Shown: positions 36,084 to 45,942, counted from the first letter of the stretch. The stretch: DNA of 61,683 nucleotides from Sphingomonadaceae bacterium (GCA_025359685.1 JANYEY010000106.1:1-61683); one strand, 5' to 3'. Program-made: numbers and translations. The notes: generated by a model from the sequence alone, not told the origin.

Positions 36084-38753
36084 TCAGGTAACCTTGGCGA
36101 GCGCCGCCGAGAGTTCGGCGGCGCGGGCATCCTTCAGCGTGCCGCAGCCGCGCACCCGCTCCACCGTCCGCGCCAGTTCAAGCGCGCCGGTCTTGCCGGC
36201 CAGCTTGGGCCCGAGCAAGGCCTGAATCTCGTCGGCCCGCGTGGCCGAGCAGAAACCGCTCACGGTGCGCGGCAGGCCAGCGGTGAAGAAGATCCCGCCG
36301 CCGCCACCCGCCAGCTCGTCAAAGTGCGTCTTGAGCCAGTCAAACCCCATGTCACGGGTGCCGCGGTCGGCAATGACCCCGCGGATCAGGTTCAGCCGTT
36401 CGCTGCTCCGCAGGCGCGGATCGGACAAGCCGAGCAGCCAGGTGCCGATCAGCGGATTGCCCGAACCGCCGACCGAGCGCAGCGCAGCTGGGCGGAACAC
36501 CGGGTCCTGCGAGGCGAGACCCTTTTCGATAAGCTGCGTCGCCAGATCCAGCCCGCCTTCGTCGAGCAGAACCGAAAATGCCTCGCCAAACCACGCCGGG
36601 TCGAGCGCCTTGCTGTCCCCCGCAAGGTAGGCCTTGCCCGCCACGGCAAGCTGCCCGCGCAAGGCAACATCGCGTGCTGCCAGCGCCATCTGCCCAACCA
36701 TCTGTTCGCGCTGCTGCGACTTTTCGGGGTCTTCCGATGCATAGGCTCCGGCCGCCGGATTGAAGCCCATCACGGCGAGCTTCGGTGCATAGATCCGCTT
36801 CACCAGGCGGCGATAGCCGGCCTCGCCTTCTGCGGTGAATATGCCGGCGTTGTGGAAGGTGTCGAGCCCGTCCATCGCCGAGCCGCTGGCATAGCTATCA
36901 GCGTTGCGGGCGAGCTGCTCGGCCCCAGCAATCAGTTGCTGGGGGCTCGCCCGGCCGGCGCGAAAGCTGGCGTAGAGCGAATCGCTCATGGCCTGCGCTT
37001 CGCCGCCCGGCAGTCGCGCGGCGGTGGCAATCAGTGCATCCCATTCCTTGGCGGGCAGTTCGAAGCGGTAATAACCGGTGCCGCCCACATTGGGGACGAT
37101 GGCCCCGCGGCCGCGCAGCGTGACTGTGCCTTGGGCATCGGTCAGCAGCTGGCACTGCTTGGTTCCGGCCAGGCGCCGCACGCACAGCGGCACACCCCAG
37201 CGCTCGGCCGGCGGGTTCGCGCCAAGCATGGCATAACGGCTCTGCGTTACGCGATACGATCCCTTCGGCCCGGGCGCGAAGGTGACCAGCGGCACGCCCT
37301 GCTGATCGGTGAAGCTCTGCATCGCGGGCACAATCCGCGGATCGCCGGCGACCTGCGCCATCGCGCCGAAGAAGTCAGCGCTGGTGGCGTTGCCATAGCG
37401 GTGCGCGGCCATGTAACCTCGCACCCCGGCGCGGAACTTCTCATCGCCCATGTAGCCCGCGATCATCGCCACGACGTGGCCGCCCTTGCCGTAAGTGATC
37501 GAATCGAACGCTTCGTCGATCTGCATGTTGGTCGGGATCGGCTGATGGATCGCCCGGCCCGCTACAAGCGCATCGGTGCGCATCGCCTGGAACCCTTCGG
37601 CCAGGGCCCCTGCCTTGATGTTGAGATCGGGCCGCCATTCGTTACCGATGCGGAAGCCCATCCAGTTGGCAAAGCTTTCGTTGAGCCACACATCGTCCCA
37701 CCACGCCGGAGTGACGAGATCGCCGAACCACTGGTGGGCTAGTTCATGGCTGACGACCATGCCGAAGGTGCGCTTGTGGCTGGTGCTGGCCTTGTCATCG
37801 AGCACGAGGATCGGGTCGGCGTAGAGATCGGCCCCGGCGTTCTCCATCGCGCCGGGCATGATCGGCGAGGTGATCTGGTCAAGCTTGGGATAGGGGAATG
37901 GCTGGTTGAAATAGCTTTCAAGGTGCGTGACGATGCCTTTGGTGCCTTCGAGCGCGAAGGCGATCTTCCCGGCGTTCTGCTTAGTGGTGACGATCCGCAC
38001 CGGCAGCGGCGTGGCGCGCTGCGGGGTGGGCGGCACGGTCCCCTCAACCGTGACAAACGGCCCGACCATCATCGCCACCAGATACGTCGGCAGCGGCAGG
38101 GTCTGTGCGAAGCGGTGCACCGCAAGGCCCCCTTCGGTGGTGGTCGAAAGCTCGGGCGTGTTGGTAACCGCCATCTGCCCGGGCAGCGTCCGCAAAGTGA
38201 CTGTGAAAGGCACCTTGAAACCCGGTTCATCGAACCCGGGGAAGGCCGCGCGGGCGTCGATCGATTCAAATTGGGTCCAGCTGTACCAGTCATCCCCCAC
38301 CTTGACGTGGAACATCCCTGCCGGGCCGCTGCCGAATGGCGCCTTGTAATCGAAGCTGAAGGTCACCGCGCCAGCGGGCAGTGGACTACCGAACACCACG
38401 CGGGCAACGCCGCTTTCCTCGATCTGGTGCCACGCGCCGATGAACGTCTGGCCGCCGGCGGTGGCGGTAACCTTGCCCATCGCAAGGTCACGGCCGTGCA
38501 GATCGACGTAGGTGCTGGGTGTCTTCAGGTTGGCATCGATCTCAACGTGGCCCGAGAAATCCTGACGCGCAGGATCGACCGTCAGGTCGAGCCGGTAAGC
38601 GAGCGGACGGACCGCGCCTGTTAGCTTGCCCAGCGGGATCGGCGCCAAGGCAGCGACAGCGGCTCTGGCGCTATCGGCAGCGGGGGCATCCGCCAGCGCT
38701 GGGGCGGACAGGGCAAGGGACAGGGTGGACGCAGCCAGCAGCAACGAGCGCAT
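36084..38753 (-). CDS. M1 family metallopeptidase (aminopeptidase N-like), exported
   Basis: An 889-residue zinc aminopeptidase. ATG 38753 has CGGAG just upstream and begins a signal peptide (MRSLLLAASTLSLALSAPAL), so it is periplasmic or secreted. The exopeptidase motif PGAMENAGADLY lies near 298. The zinc site VSHELAHQWFGD plus WLNESFANWMG follows near 333-365. The C-terminal ERAP1-like helical domain fills residues 530-889. It converges with the histidine kinase gene, 8 bp apart. With oligopeptidase B and aminopeptidase P nearby, it adds to peptide scavenging. Confidence 0.93.
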   Translation of the reverse strand: MRSLLLAASTLSLALSAPALADAPAADSARAAVAALAPIPLGKLTGAVRPLAYRLDLTVDPARQDFSGHVEIDANLKTPSTYVDLHGRDLAMGKVTATAGGQTFIGAWHQIEESGVARVVFGSPLPAGAVTFSFDYKAPFGSGPAGMFHVKVGDDWYSWTQFESIDARAAFPGFDEPGFKVPFTVTLRTLPGQMAVTNTPELSTTTEGGLAVHRFAQTLPLPTYLVAMMVGPFVTVEGTVPPTPQRATPLPVRIVTTKQNAGKIAFALEGTKGIVTHLESYFNQPFPYPKLDQITSPIMPGAMENAGADLYADPILVLDDKASTSHKRTFGMVVSHELAHQWFGDLVTPAWWDDVWLNESFANWMGFRIGNEWRPDLNIKAGALAEGFQAMRTDALVAGRAIHQPIPTNMQIDEAFDSITYGKGGHVVAMIAGYMGDEKFRAGVRGYMAAHRYGNATSADFFGAMAQVAGDPRIVPAMQSFTDQQGVPLVTFAPGPKGSYRVTQSRYAMLGANPPAERWGVPLCVRRLAGTKQCQLLTDAQGTVTLRGRGAIVPNVGGTGYYRFELPAKEWDALIATAARLPGGEAQAMSDSLYASFRAGRASPQQLIAGAEQLARNADSYASGSAMDGLDTFHNAGIFTAEGEAGYRRLVKRIYAPKLAVMGFNPAAGAYASEDPEKSQQREQMVGQMALAARDVALRGQLAVAGKAYLAGDSKALDPAWFGEAFSVLLDEGGLDLATQLIEKGLASQDPVFRPAALRSVGGSGNPLIGTWLLGLSDPRLRSSERLNLIRGVIADRGTRDMGFDWLKTHFDELAGGGGGIFFTAGLPRTVSGFCSATRADEIQALLGPKLAGKTGALELARTVERVRGCGTLKDARAAELSAALAKVT

Positions 38754-38908
38754 GAATTCTCCGATAACGACCTTATTGGTTTCGCGCGTCACAGACCAAT
38801 AGTGCGGCCAATGCAACCGCACCGCTCGACCAAGCGCCGACTGCCCCCGACCAGTGTCAATCGCGCAGCCTTTTGCAACTCATCGCAAGCGCGGCTAGAG
38901 CGCAGGCA

Positions 38909-40708
38909 ATGCAAGCACCCTTCATCCTGCTCGACGATGCCCGCCCCGGCGGCGCGAGCCCCGCGCGGCTCTATGAAGCCCCGCGCGAGGTTGTGGTGGC
39001 GCGCCGGCCCGAGGAAGTACTGCCCGCGCTCGAACGGATCGCTGCGCTTTCGGCCGACGGCCTGCACCTTGCGGGATATCTGGCCTATGAGGCCGGGCTG
39101 GCGCTTGAACCGAAGCTTGCCCCACTCGGGGCGCCGCGCACCGGGGCCAATGGCCCGCTGGTGTGGTTCGGGGCGTTCGAAAGTTACCGCGAAATTGCGG
39201 CTGACGCGGTCCCGGCCTGGCTGGCCGGCGAAGCCAGCGGCCCAGCACAAGTCGGGCCGCTCGACCCGCAGCTTTCGCCCGGCGGTTACGCTGCCGCCTT
39301 CGCCGCGCTGCAAGAGAGAATCGCGGCGGGCGATATCTATCAGGCCAACCTGACTTTCCCGCTGGCCGGATCCTATCGCGGCGATCCGCTCGCGCTGTAC
39401 GCGGCGGCACGCCCGGCTGCAGGTGCGGGTTATGGCGGAGTCCTGTTCGATGGTTCGCACTGGCTGCTGAGCTTTACGCCCGAGCTGTTCTTTGCCGAGC
39501 GCGGCGGCGATGCGATGGTCAAGCCGATGAAGGGCACGCGTTCTCGTGGCCGCGATGCGGCTGAAGACGCGCGGCTGAAGGCAGAGCTTGAGGCATCCGA
39601 AAAAGACCGCGCCGAGAACCTGATGATCGTCGACCTGCTGCGCAACGACCTCAGCCGGGTGGCCGAGGCGGGCAGTGTGAAGGTCGAGCAAGCTTTCGCG
39701 ATCGAAAGCTATCCCACGGTCCACCAGATGGTCACCACCGTGCGCGCGCGGCTCGCCAAGGGCACTGGCGCGGTGGACATGCTGCGCGCGCTGTTCCCGT
39801 GCGGCTCGATCACCGGTGCACCCAAAATTCGCGCGATGGAATTGATCGACCAAGCCGAACGCGATGCGCGCGGACCTTACTGCGGAGCCATCGGCCGGAT
39901 CGATCCCGCCGCGCCTGACGGCTCGTCCGACGCAGCCTTCAACGTCGCGATCCGCACGCTGCGGCTGACCCCCGGCGAAAACCAACGTGGCCGCGCCGTG
40001 CTCGGCGTCGGTTCGGCGATCGTCGCAGACAGCGAAGTGCTGACCGAGTGGCGCGAATGCCTGGTCAAAGGCGGGTTCGTGCGATTGACCGCGGGCGGTG
40101 CGGACTTGATCGAAACGATGCGCTTTACCCCGGACGAGGGCATCCCGTTGCTCGAACTGCACCTAGAGCGGATCAGGGACAGCGCCGCCGAACTGGACTT
40201 TGCCTATGATCGCCACGCAGTGCGCAACGCGATCCAGGCGCTGTGCTTTGAGGCCGACGCCCCGGCGCGGCTGCGGTTACTGGTCTCGCGCAGCGGGGCC
40301 TATTGCCTCGAGCTGGGCGCGCTGCCCGCGCCGCCGAGCGAACCGGTCGCTTGCGCTGTGCTGCCGCTCCCGGTCGACCATGGTGACTGGCGGCTGCGGC
40401 ACAAGAGCAGCGACCGCCATTTCTATGAAGCAGCGCTGGACGTAGCGCGCGGCGCTGGGGCGCAGGAGGCCCTGCTGATCCGCGACGACGGGCTGCTGAC
40501 CGAGGGCAGCTTCACCAACCTGTTCGTCGAACGCGATGGCAAGCTGCTGACCCCGCCTGCTTCGCTGGGCCTGCTGCCGGGCGTGTTGCGCCGCTCACTG
40601 ATCGAGAGTGGCCGCGCGGTCGAGGCTGAGCTGACCATGGCCGATCTCGAACACGGGTTCTTCATCGGCAATTCCCTGCGCGCGCTGATGGCGGCGCGGC
40701 TCATATGA
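38909..40708 (+). CDS. pabB: Bifunctional aminodeoxychorismate synthase component I / aminodeoxychorismate lyase (PabB-PabC fusion)
   Basis: A 599-residue fusion in folate synthesis. The N-terminal 380 residues form the chorismate-utilising domain: QERIAAGDIYQANLTFPL, PMKGTRSRGRDAAED, MIVDLLRNDLSRV, FPCGSITGAPKIRAMELID, YCGAIGRI and VGSAIVADS. The C-terminal 200 residues form a class IV PLP aminotransferase-fold lyase (ETMRFTPDEGIPLLELHLER, ALLIRDDGLLTEGSFTNLFV, LLPGVLRRSLIE). Together they would turn chorismate and ammonia into 4-aminobenzoate; the glutamine amidotransferase PabA is not in the window. ATG 38909 is used because the longer frame only has TTG. It overlaps the next gene by ATGA. 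Confidence 0.93.
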   Translation: MQAPFILLDDARPGGASPARLYEAPREVVVARRPEEVLPALERIAALSADGLHLAGYLAYEAGLALEPKLAPLGAPRTGANGPLVWFGAFESYREIAADAVPAWLAGEASGPAQVGPLDPQLSPGGYAAAFAALQERIAAGDIYQANLTFPLAGSYRGDPLALYAAARPAAGAGYGGVLFDGSHWLLSFTPELFFAERGGDAMVKPMKGTRSRGRDAAEDARLKAELEASEKDRAENLMIVDLLRNDLSRVAEAGSVKVEQAFAIESYPTVHQMVTTVRARLAKGTGAVDMLRALFPCGSITGAPKIRAMELIDQAERDARGPYCGAIGRIDPAAPDGSSDAAFNVAIRTLRLTPGENQRGRAVLGVGSAIVADSEVLTEWRECLVKGGFVRLTAGGADLIETMRFTPDEGIPLLELHLERIRDSAAELDFAYDRHAVRNAIQALCFEADAPARLRLLVSRSGAYCLELGALPAPPSEPVACAVLPLPVDHGDWRLRHKSSDRHFYEAALDVARGAGAQEALLIRDDGLLTEGSFTNLFVERDGKLLTPPASLGLLPGVLRRSLIESGRAVEAELTMADLEHGFFIGNSLRALMAARLI

Positions 40709-41871
40709 AGCTCAGCCAGGCACTAAGCCGGATCGCGCCGTCGCGCACCGCGGCGATGATGGACCGGGCCTTCGAGCTGAAGGCGGCGGGCAAGGACATC
40801 GTGTCGCTGTCGGTGGGCGAGCCCGACTTTGCCACTCCGGCACATGTAATTGCCGCGACCAAGGCCGCGCTCGATGCGGGCGAGACCAAGTACACTGCGG
40901 TTTCGGGTACCCAACGCTTGCGCGAAGCAGCCGCGCTGCATTTCGCGCGCGACCTTGGCGTGGTGGTCCCCGCGAGCCAGACCATGGTCAGCGCCGGCGG
41001 CAAGCAGGCGATCTTCCACGCGCTGCTCGCCACAATCGACCCGGGCGACGAAGTGCTGATCCCCGCGCCGTGGTGGGTCAGCTATCCCGAGATCGTAAGG
41101 TTTGCCGGCGGCACGGTGGTGCCGCTCGAGACCACCCCTGCGGGCGGTTACCGGATCTCCGCTGCGCAACTTGAGGCGGCGATCACGCCCAAAACGTCGT
41201 GGCTGCTGCTCAACAGCCCGGGCAATCCGACTGGCTCGGTCTATTCCGCCGAGGAATTGCGCGCACTCGGCGGTGTACTGGCGCAGCACCCGCAGATCAT
41301 GGTCATGTCCGACGATATCTACGCCCCGCTGCGCTACCTGCCCGGACGGCACGCGACCATCGCCGCCGTCTGCCCGGAGCTTGCGCCGCGCGTGCTGACT
41401 GTCTCGGGCCTATCGAAAAGCCACGCCATGACCGGTTTCCGCATCGGCCTTGCCGCTGGGCCCGAATGGCTGATCAAAGCGATGGGCAAGTTGCAGTCGC
41501 ATAGCTCGGGCAACCCCAGCTCGATCAGCCAGGCAGCTGCCGTCGCCGCGCTCGAAGGGCCGCAGGACTTCCTTGTCGAGTGGTGCGCGATCATGCGCCG
41601 CCGCCGCGACCGGGTCGTAGCTGGAATTAATGCGATCCCGGGACTGAGCACGCCCTCGCCCGACGGTGCGTTCTATTGCCTGGTCGATGCCAGCACGCAC
41701 ATAGCCCGGTTCGGCGACGACGAGGCCTTGTGCCTGCACCTGCTCGACCACGGCGTTGCAGTGGTTGCTGCCTCGGCCTTTGGGGGCCATGACGGCTTCC
41801 GCATCAGCTTTGCCGCCAGCGAAGCCCAACTCGATGAAGCAGTGCACCGCATTGCCGGAGCATTGTCATGA
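40705..41871 (+). CDS. Class I/II PLP aminotransferase (aspartate aminotransferase family)
   Basis: A 388-residue fold-type I aminotransferase. Signatures: DIVSLSVGEPDFATPAHVIA, KYTAVSGTQRLREAAA, SAGGKQAIFHALLAT, PAPWWVSYPEIVRFAGG, LNSPGNPTGSVYSAEEL and the PLP lysine in TVSGLSKSHAMTGFRIGLAAG. This is the AspC/Iota-subfamily (prephenate or aspartate) type. Both gene ends overlap their neighbours by 4 bp, so it is translated with pabB and the pseudouridine synthase. The exact donor/acceptor pair cannot be told from sequence alone. Confidence 0.92.
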   Translation: MKLSQALSRIAPSRTAAMMDRAFELKAAGKDIVSLSVGEPDFATPAHVIAATKAALDAGETKYTAVSGTQRLREAAALHFARDLGVVVPASQTMVSAGGKQAIFHALLATIDPGDEVLIPAPWWVSYPEIVRFAGGTVVPLETTPAGGYRISAAQLEAAITPKTSWLLLNSPGNPTGSVYSAEELRALGGVLAQHPQIMVMSDDIYAPLRYLPGRHATIAAVCPELAPRVLTVSGLSKSHAMTGFRIGLAAGPEWLIKAMGKLQSHSSGNPSSISQAAAVAALEGPQDFLVEWCAIMRRRRDRVVAGINAIPGLSTPSPDGAFYCLVDASTHIARFGDDEALCLHLLDHGVAVVAASAFGGHDGFRISFAASEAQLDEAVHRIAGALS

Positions 41872-42563
41872 ATACCCAGTTGCCGATCCTGTTCGAAGAC
41901 GGCGAGGCCTTGGTGATCGACAAGCCCGCCGGGCTGCCGATCGATCCGCCGCGCAATGGTGGGCTGAGCCTCGAAAACTACCTGGAAGCACTCAAGCTAG
42001 GGTTCCAGCGGCTGCCGATCGCGGTGCACAGGCTCGATCACGATACCTCGGGCTGCCTTCTGCTCGCGCGCAATCCCAAGGCGCACAAGCGCTTCGCTGC
42101 CGCGTTCGAAGCGCGTGCGGTCGAGAAGCGCTACCTGGGCGTGATCGCCGGGCTGCTCGATGCTAACGAGGGCACAATCGAACTGGCGCTGAGCAAGATC
42201 AGCAGCGCCGAGGCCGGCTGGCGGATGATCCCAGCGAAGAAGGGTAAGCCTTCGGTCACCCATTGGCGCAAGCTGCAGGTGGCGGACGGCAACACGCTGG
42301 TCGAGTTCCGCCCTGAAACCGGACGGACACACCAGATCCGGATTCACGCGTTGGCCGGGCTTGGCCTGCCGCTATTGGGCGATCCGATCTACGGCGACGG
42401 TTCAGGGGCCAAACGCACCATGCTCCACGCGGCTGGCCTGACGGTGCAGCGCGGCGAAAAACCACCGATTGTCGCGGTGTCGCCAATGCCGCTCGATTTC
42501 CTCGCGCTGGGCTTTGCTGAACCGGAATTCGAAGCCCCGCTGGTAGAAGCGAGCGATGGCTGA
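41868..42563 (+). CDS. RluA family pseudouridine synthase
   Basis: A 231-residue enzyme that isomerises uridine in rRNA or tRNA. The catalytic Asp57 is in AVHRLDHDTSGCLLLAR. Other motifs are LVIDKPAGLPIDP, RYLGVIAG and FRPETGRTHQIRIHALAGLG. There is no N-terminal S4 domain, as in RluA/TruC-type enzymes. It overlaps the aminotransferase by ATGA and the next gene (arfB) by 8 bp. The position modified cannot be predicted. Confidence 0.92.
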   Translation: MNTQLPILFEDGEALVIDKPAGLPIDPPRNGGLSLENYLEALKLGFQRLPIAVHRLDHDTSGCLLLARNPKAHKRFAAAFEARAVEKRYLGVIAGLLDANEGTIELALSKISSAEAGWRMIPAKKGKPSVTHWRKLQVADGNTLVEFRPETGRTHQIRIHALAGLGLPLLGDPIYGDGSGAKRTMLHAAGLTVQRGEKPPIVAVSPMPLDFLALGFAEPEFEAPLVEASDG

Positions 42564-42975
42564 TCTGCCGCCAGAAGTGGCGGAGCGCGCGCTGGCGAGC
42601 TTGCGCGAAAGCTTCATCACCGCAGCGGGTCCAGGCGGGCAGAACGTCAACAAGGTCGCCACCGCCGTCCAATTGCGGCTCGATGTCTACGCGCTGCGGC
42701 TCGATCCGCAGGTGTTCGCGCGCCTGCGCACACTCGCTGGCAGTAAGTTCACCATCGGCGGCGAGATCGTCTTCACCGCCCGCAAATTCCGCACGCAGGA
42801 CGCCAATCGCAGCGATGCGCGCGAACGGTTGCTGGAGCTGCTCGCTGACGCCCACGATCTCCCGCAAAAACGCGCCAAGACCCGGCTTAACCGCGTCGGC
42901 AAGGTCGAACGGCTGGCGGGCAAGAAGATCCGCGGCAAGGTCAAGGCCGCGCGCGGCAAGGTGCAGCTGGACTAG
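42556..42975 (+). CDS. arfB: Alternative ribosome-rescue peptidyl-tRNA hydrolase ArfB
   Basis: A 139-residue release-factor-like protein. The GGQ hydrolysis motif is at 27-29 in ITAAGPGGQNVNKVATAVQL. The C-terminus is a basic tail (RLNRVGKVERLAGKKIRGKV, KAARGKVQLD) that in ArfB/YaeJ threads the empty mRNA channel of stalled ribosomes. Length and layout match ArfB rather than RF1/RF2. It is last in the pabBC operon, and its TAG is shared through CTAG with the convergent hydratase gene. Confidence 0.94.
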   Translation: MADLPPEVAERALASLRESFITAAGPGGQNVNKVATAVQLRLDVYALRLDPQVFARLRTLAGSKFTIGGEIVFTARKFRTQDANRSDARERLLELLADAHDLPQKRAKTRLNRVGKVERLAGKKIRGKVKAARGKVQLD

Positions 42976-43820
42976 GCCGCGCTGGCGCTCATCACCTGGC
43001 GGCCATCGCTGGCGAATGCGCCCAGCTCCCAGCCGCCGCCTTTGCCCCGCATCGCAAGGTGCAGCGCCTCACCGCAGATCGCCGGGCTGACCCCGCGAAA
43101 GGCGAAGTTCTTTAGTGCGTTGTCGCCCAATTCGCACCGGGCCAAGTCAAGCAGTAGGGTGGCCGTGAGCGGGCCGTGGACGACCAGGCCGCGAAAGCCC
43201 TCTTCATGCGCCGCATAGGGCAGATCGTAGTGGATGCGGTGGCCGTTGAAGGTCAGCGCGGAATAGCGGAACAGCATGGGCTCGGTTGGCGTAACCGCGC
43301 GGAAGCTGTCCCAAACAGACGGATCGAACGCGCCTTCGCTCGGTTCAGGCGGCGCTGGCGGTGTTCCGGGCGGCGGCGCATCCCGGTAGACCAGCGTCTG
43401 CACTTCGCACACTGCGAGCACGCCATCGCCGCGCGTCTCGTGCGCCAGATCGACAAAGACCAAGCTGCCCGAACCGCCGCTTTTCTGGGTTATCGCCTGC
43501 ACCCGCGACAGTCGCTCGACGGTCTGTCCGGCGCGCAGCGGCGCGAGGAATTCGACCTTGCTCGAAGCCCACATCCGGCGCGGCTGCGGCAACGGCGGAA
43601 GGAAACTGGCCGGGTTGTCGTCACGGCGCGGATGGCCATCGGGGCCGAGCGTCGCGCCGGGCGCATCGGGCAGGCATAAGCACCAGTGGAAGCCTTGCGG
43701 AACGCTCCCGTCAGCTACTCCTTCCCGGTCCAGCGTAGCGAGCCAGCGCGTCAGATGCCCCGAATCGACCCGGTCGGTCCGCGTCTCCTCGCGCCCGATC
43801 CAGGCCGACCAGTCGCTCAC
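42972..43820 (-). CDS. FAS1-like/MaoC-type (hotdog) acyl-CoA hydratase
   Basis: A 282-residue protein from GTG 43820, which overlaps the stop of the acyl-CoA dehydrogenase (TAGTG). Two hotdog halves are seen. The N-terminal half has an FAS1-like dehydratase domain (LPPLPQPRRMWASSKVEFLA, RVQAITQKSGGSGSLVFVDL). The C-terminal MaoC-like half has FRYSALTFNGHRIHYDLPYA and GLVVHGPLTATLLLDL, with the HGPL segment typical of the family. Relatives include mesaconyl-C4-CoA and itaconyl-CoA hydratases and HTD2. It would hydrate an enoyl-CoA between the dehydrogenase and SDR steps of the operon. Confidence 0.85.
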   Translation of the reverse strand: MSDWSAWIGREETRTDRVDSGHLTRWLATLDREGVADGSVPQGFHWCLCLPDAPGATLGPDGHPRRDDNPASFLPPLPQPRRMWASSKVEFLAPLRAGQTVERLSRVQAITQKSGGSGSLVFVDLAHETRGDGVLAVCEVQTLVYRDAPPPGTPPAPPEPSEGAFDPSVWDSFRAVTPTEPMLFRYSALTFNGHRIHYDLPYAAHEEGFRGLVVHGPLTATLLLDLARCELGDNALKNFAFRGVSPAICGEALHLAMRGKGGGWELGAFASDGRQVMSASAA

Positions 43821-44989
43821 TATTGCGCCGCCGCCCATTCGCGCAGCATGTGCTTGGCAATCTGCAGCTGCAGGATCTGCGTGGTGCCCTCGTAGATCCG
43901 GTAAATCCGTGCATCGCGGAAGAACCGTTCGGCATCGTATTCGGCAAGGTACCCCGCGCCGCCGTAAATCTGCACCACCCGGTCGGTCACCCGCCCGCAC
44001 ATCTCGCTGGCGAAGACCTTGAACGCGGCCGCCTTGCGCAACACATTTTCGCCCGCATCGGCGCGCGCGGTGACGTCTTTCATCATCGCCTCGGCAGCGT
44101 AGATCTCGATCTCGCTGTCCGCCAGCATCGCCTGGATCAGCTGGAAATTGGCGATCGGTTCGCCAAACGCCTTGCGTTCATTGGCATAGCGGAGCGCCGA
44201 ATCGAGCGCGCGGCGGGCATAGCCGGTCGCCGCCGCGCCGACCGAGATGCGCCCGTTGTCGAGGCTCTGCATGGCATAAGCAAAGCCCTTGCCCTCCTCA
44301 GTGCCGAGCATGGCATCGGCGGGGAGCTGGACCTCGTCCATGATCACATCGGCGATGTGGCTGCCCGACTGGCCCATCTTCTTGTCCGAGCTGCCGATCG
44401 AGACCCCGGAGGTGTCGGTCGGCACGAGGAAGGCCGAAACGTGCGCGTTCTTGGGCAGGTTTTCCTTGGTTGTCCGCGCCATCACCAAGGCCAGTTTGGC
44501 GAAGGGTGAGTTGGTGATGTACCGCTTTGTGCCGTTGATAGTCCATCCGTTGCCGGTTCTTGCCGCAAAGGTCTGCAGCCCGGCACTGTCCGACCCCGAA
44601 CCCGGTTCGGTCAGGCCAAAGCAGGCGATTTCTCCCGCGGCAAGGCGCGGCAGCCATTCGGCTTTCTGCGCCTCGGTCCCGCCGTTCTTGAGCGCCGAGC
44701 AGACCATCCCGATGTTGATCGAGATGATCGAACGGTAAGCCGGCATCGCGTAGGACAACACGTTGATCGTGCGCGCGTACTGGCTGATGTTCATCCCCGC
44801 GCCGCCGTATTCCTCCGGAATCGTCAGCCCGAACAGCCCCATGTCGCGCATTTCGGCCAAAATCGCGTCGGGGATGCGGTCGGTTTCGATCACCTCGCGC
44901 TCGGCCGGGATCAGCCGTTCGCGGACATAGCGTTCAAGCTGGTCGATGAACTGGTCGAAGATATCCTGATCCATGCCGGTGTTGATCAT
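43820..44989 (-). CDS. Acyl-CoA dehydrogenase
   Basis: A 389-residue FAD enzyme of the ACAD family. ATG 44989 has GAGGCC upstream; ATG 44974 is an alternative. Signatures: LFGLTIPEEYGGAGMN, CFGLTEPGSGSDSAGLQTFA, TNSPFAKLALVMART, YANERKAFGEPIANFQLIQA, MCGRVTDRVVQIYGGAGYLA and RIYEGTTQILQLQIAKHML with the catalytic Glu. It makes the alpha-beta double bond in an acyl-CoA. It lies between an SDR and a hydratase on the same strand, which forms a compact beta-oxidation-like set. The chain specificity is unknown. Confidence 0.93.
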   Translation of the reverse strand: MINTGMDQDIFDQFIDQLERYVRERLIPAEREVIETDRIPDAILAEMRDMGLFGLTIPEEYGGAGMNISQYARTINVLSYAMPAYRSIISINIGMVCSALKNGGTEAQKAEWLPRLAAGEIACFGLTEPGSGSDSAGLQTFAARTGNGWTINGTKRYITNSPFAKLALVMARTTKENLPKNAHVSAFLVPTDTSGVSIGSSDKKMGQSGSHIADVIMDEVQLPADAMLGTEEGKGFAYAMQSLDNGRISVGAAATGYARRALDSALRYANERKAFGEPIANFQLIQAMLADSEIEIYAAEAMMKDVTARADAGENVLRKAAAFKVFASEMCGRVTDRVVQIYGGAGYLAEYDAERFFRDARIYRIYEGTTQILQLQIAKHMLREWAAAQ

Positions 44990-44996
44990 GTGGGCC

Positions 44997-45911
44997 TCAG
45001 ATTGGGTCGTAAGGAAAGACATGCGCCGAAACCTCGTCGGCGCGGGCCATGCTCGGCTTGAAGCTGGGGATCAGCTCATCGGCGATGGCCTCCGGCGTCC
45101 AGCCTTCCACCTTGGTCATCGAGCGGACCGGGCGCGGCTTGCCGAACAGGACGATCTCGTTCTTGCGGACCGAGAAGATCTGGTTTGAAACGTCCTGGCT
45201 CCTGTCCGAGGCAAGATAGACCACCAGCGGCGCGATCTTGTCGGCGCTCATCGTCTTGAGCCTTTCGACGCGTTCCAGTTGCTCGGGCGTTTCGGCGGGG
45301 ATCGAGGCGGTCATCCGGCTCCATGCGAACGGCGCAATGCAGTTCGACCGCACCCCGGCGCGCGCCATGTCGAGCGCGATCGACTGCGAGAGGCCGACGA
45401 TGCCCAATTTGGCTGCGCTGTAGTTGGCTTGCCCGATGTTGCCGATCAAACCGCTGGTGCTGGTGAAGTGAATGAAGCTGCCCGATTGCTGGTCACGGAA
45501 ATAGGGCGTCGCCGCCTTGGAGACCAAAAACGCACCGTTCAAATGCACGTCGATCACCGCGCGCCAATCCTCGAAGCTCATCTTGTGCCAGATCGCGTCG
45601 CGCAGGATCCCGGCGTTGTTGACCACCGCGTCGATCCGGCCAAAGCGCTGGACGGCATCCTCGATGATCGAGGTTGCACCGGCCGGGTCTGCGACGCTGG
45701 CGAGATTGGCATAGGCCTTGCCGCCGGCGGCCACGATATCGTTGACGGTCGTCTGTGCGGGACCGGCATCGCCGCCCTCGCCGCCGCCGCTGACACCCGG
45801 ATCGTTGACCACCACCGCCGCGCCATGCGCCGCGCAGAGCAGCGCAATCTCGCGCCCGACCCCCCGGCCCGCGCCGGTGACGGCGACCACTTTACCTCCG
45901 AGCATGCCCAT
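44997..45911 (-). CDS. Short-chain dehydrogenase/reductase, 3-hydroxyacyl-CoA dehydrogenase (MFE-2) type
   Basis: A 304-residue SDR. The NAD loop is VVAVTGAGRGVGREIALLCA, followed by VVVNDPGVSGGGEGGDAGPA, VVNNAGILRDAIWHKMSFED, catalytic Ser in FTSTSGLIGNIGQANYSAAK and the Tyr-x3-Lys in YSAAK. The long NDPGVS...GG insertion and the C-terminal 50-residue extension are those of the 3-hydroxyacyl-CoA dehydrogenase half of peroxisomal-type multifunctional enzymes. It is first in the operon with the acyl-CoA dehydrogenase and hydratase and would oxidise the 3-hydroxyacyl-CoA they make. Confidence 0.9.
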   Translation of the reverse strand: MGMLGGKVVAVTGAGRGVGREIALLCAAHGAAVVVNDPGVSGGGEGGDAGPAQTTVNDIVAAGGKAYANLASVADPAGATSIIEDAVQRFGRIDAVVNNAGILRDAIWHKMSFEDWRAVIDVHLNGAFLVSKAATPYFRDQQSGSFIHFTSTSGLIGNIGQANYSAAKLGIVGLSQSIALDMARAGVRSNCIAPFAWSRMTASIPAETPEQLERVERLKTMSADKIAPLVVYLASDRSQDVSNQIFSVRKNEIVLFGKPRPVRSMTKVEGWTPEAIADELIPSFKPSMARADEVSAHVFPYDPI

Positions 45912-45942
45912 GCCTGTCGAATCCCTTCCCGTTTAATTGCTC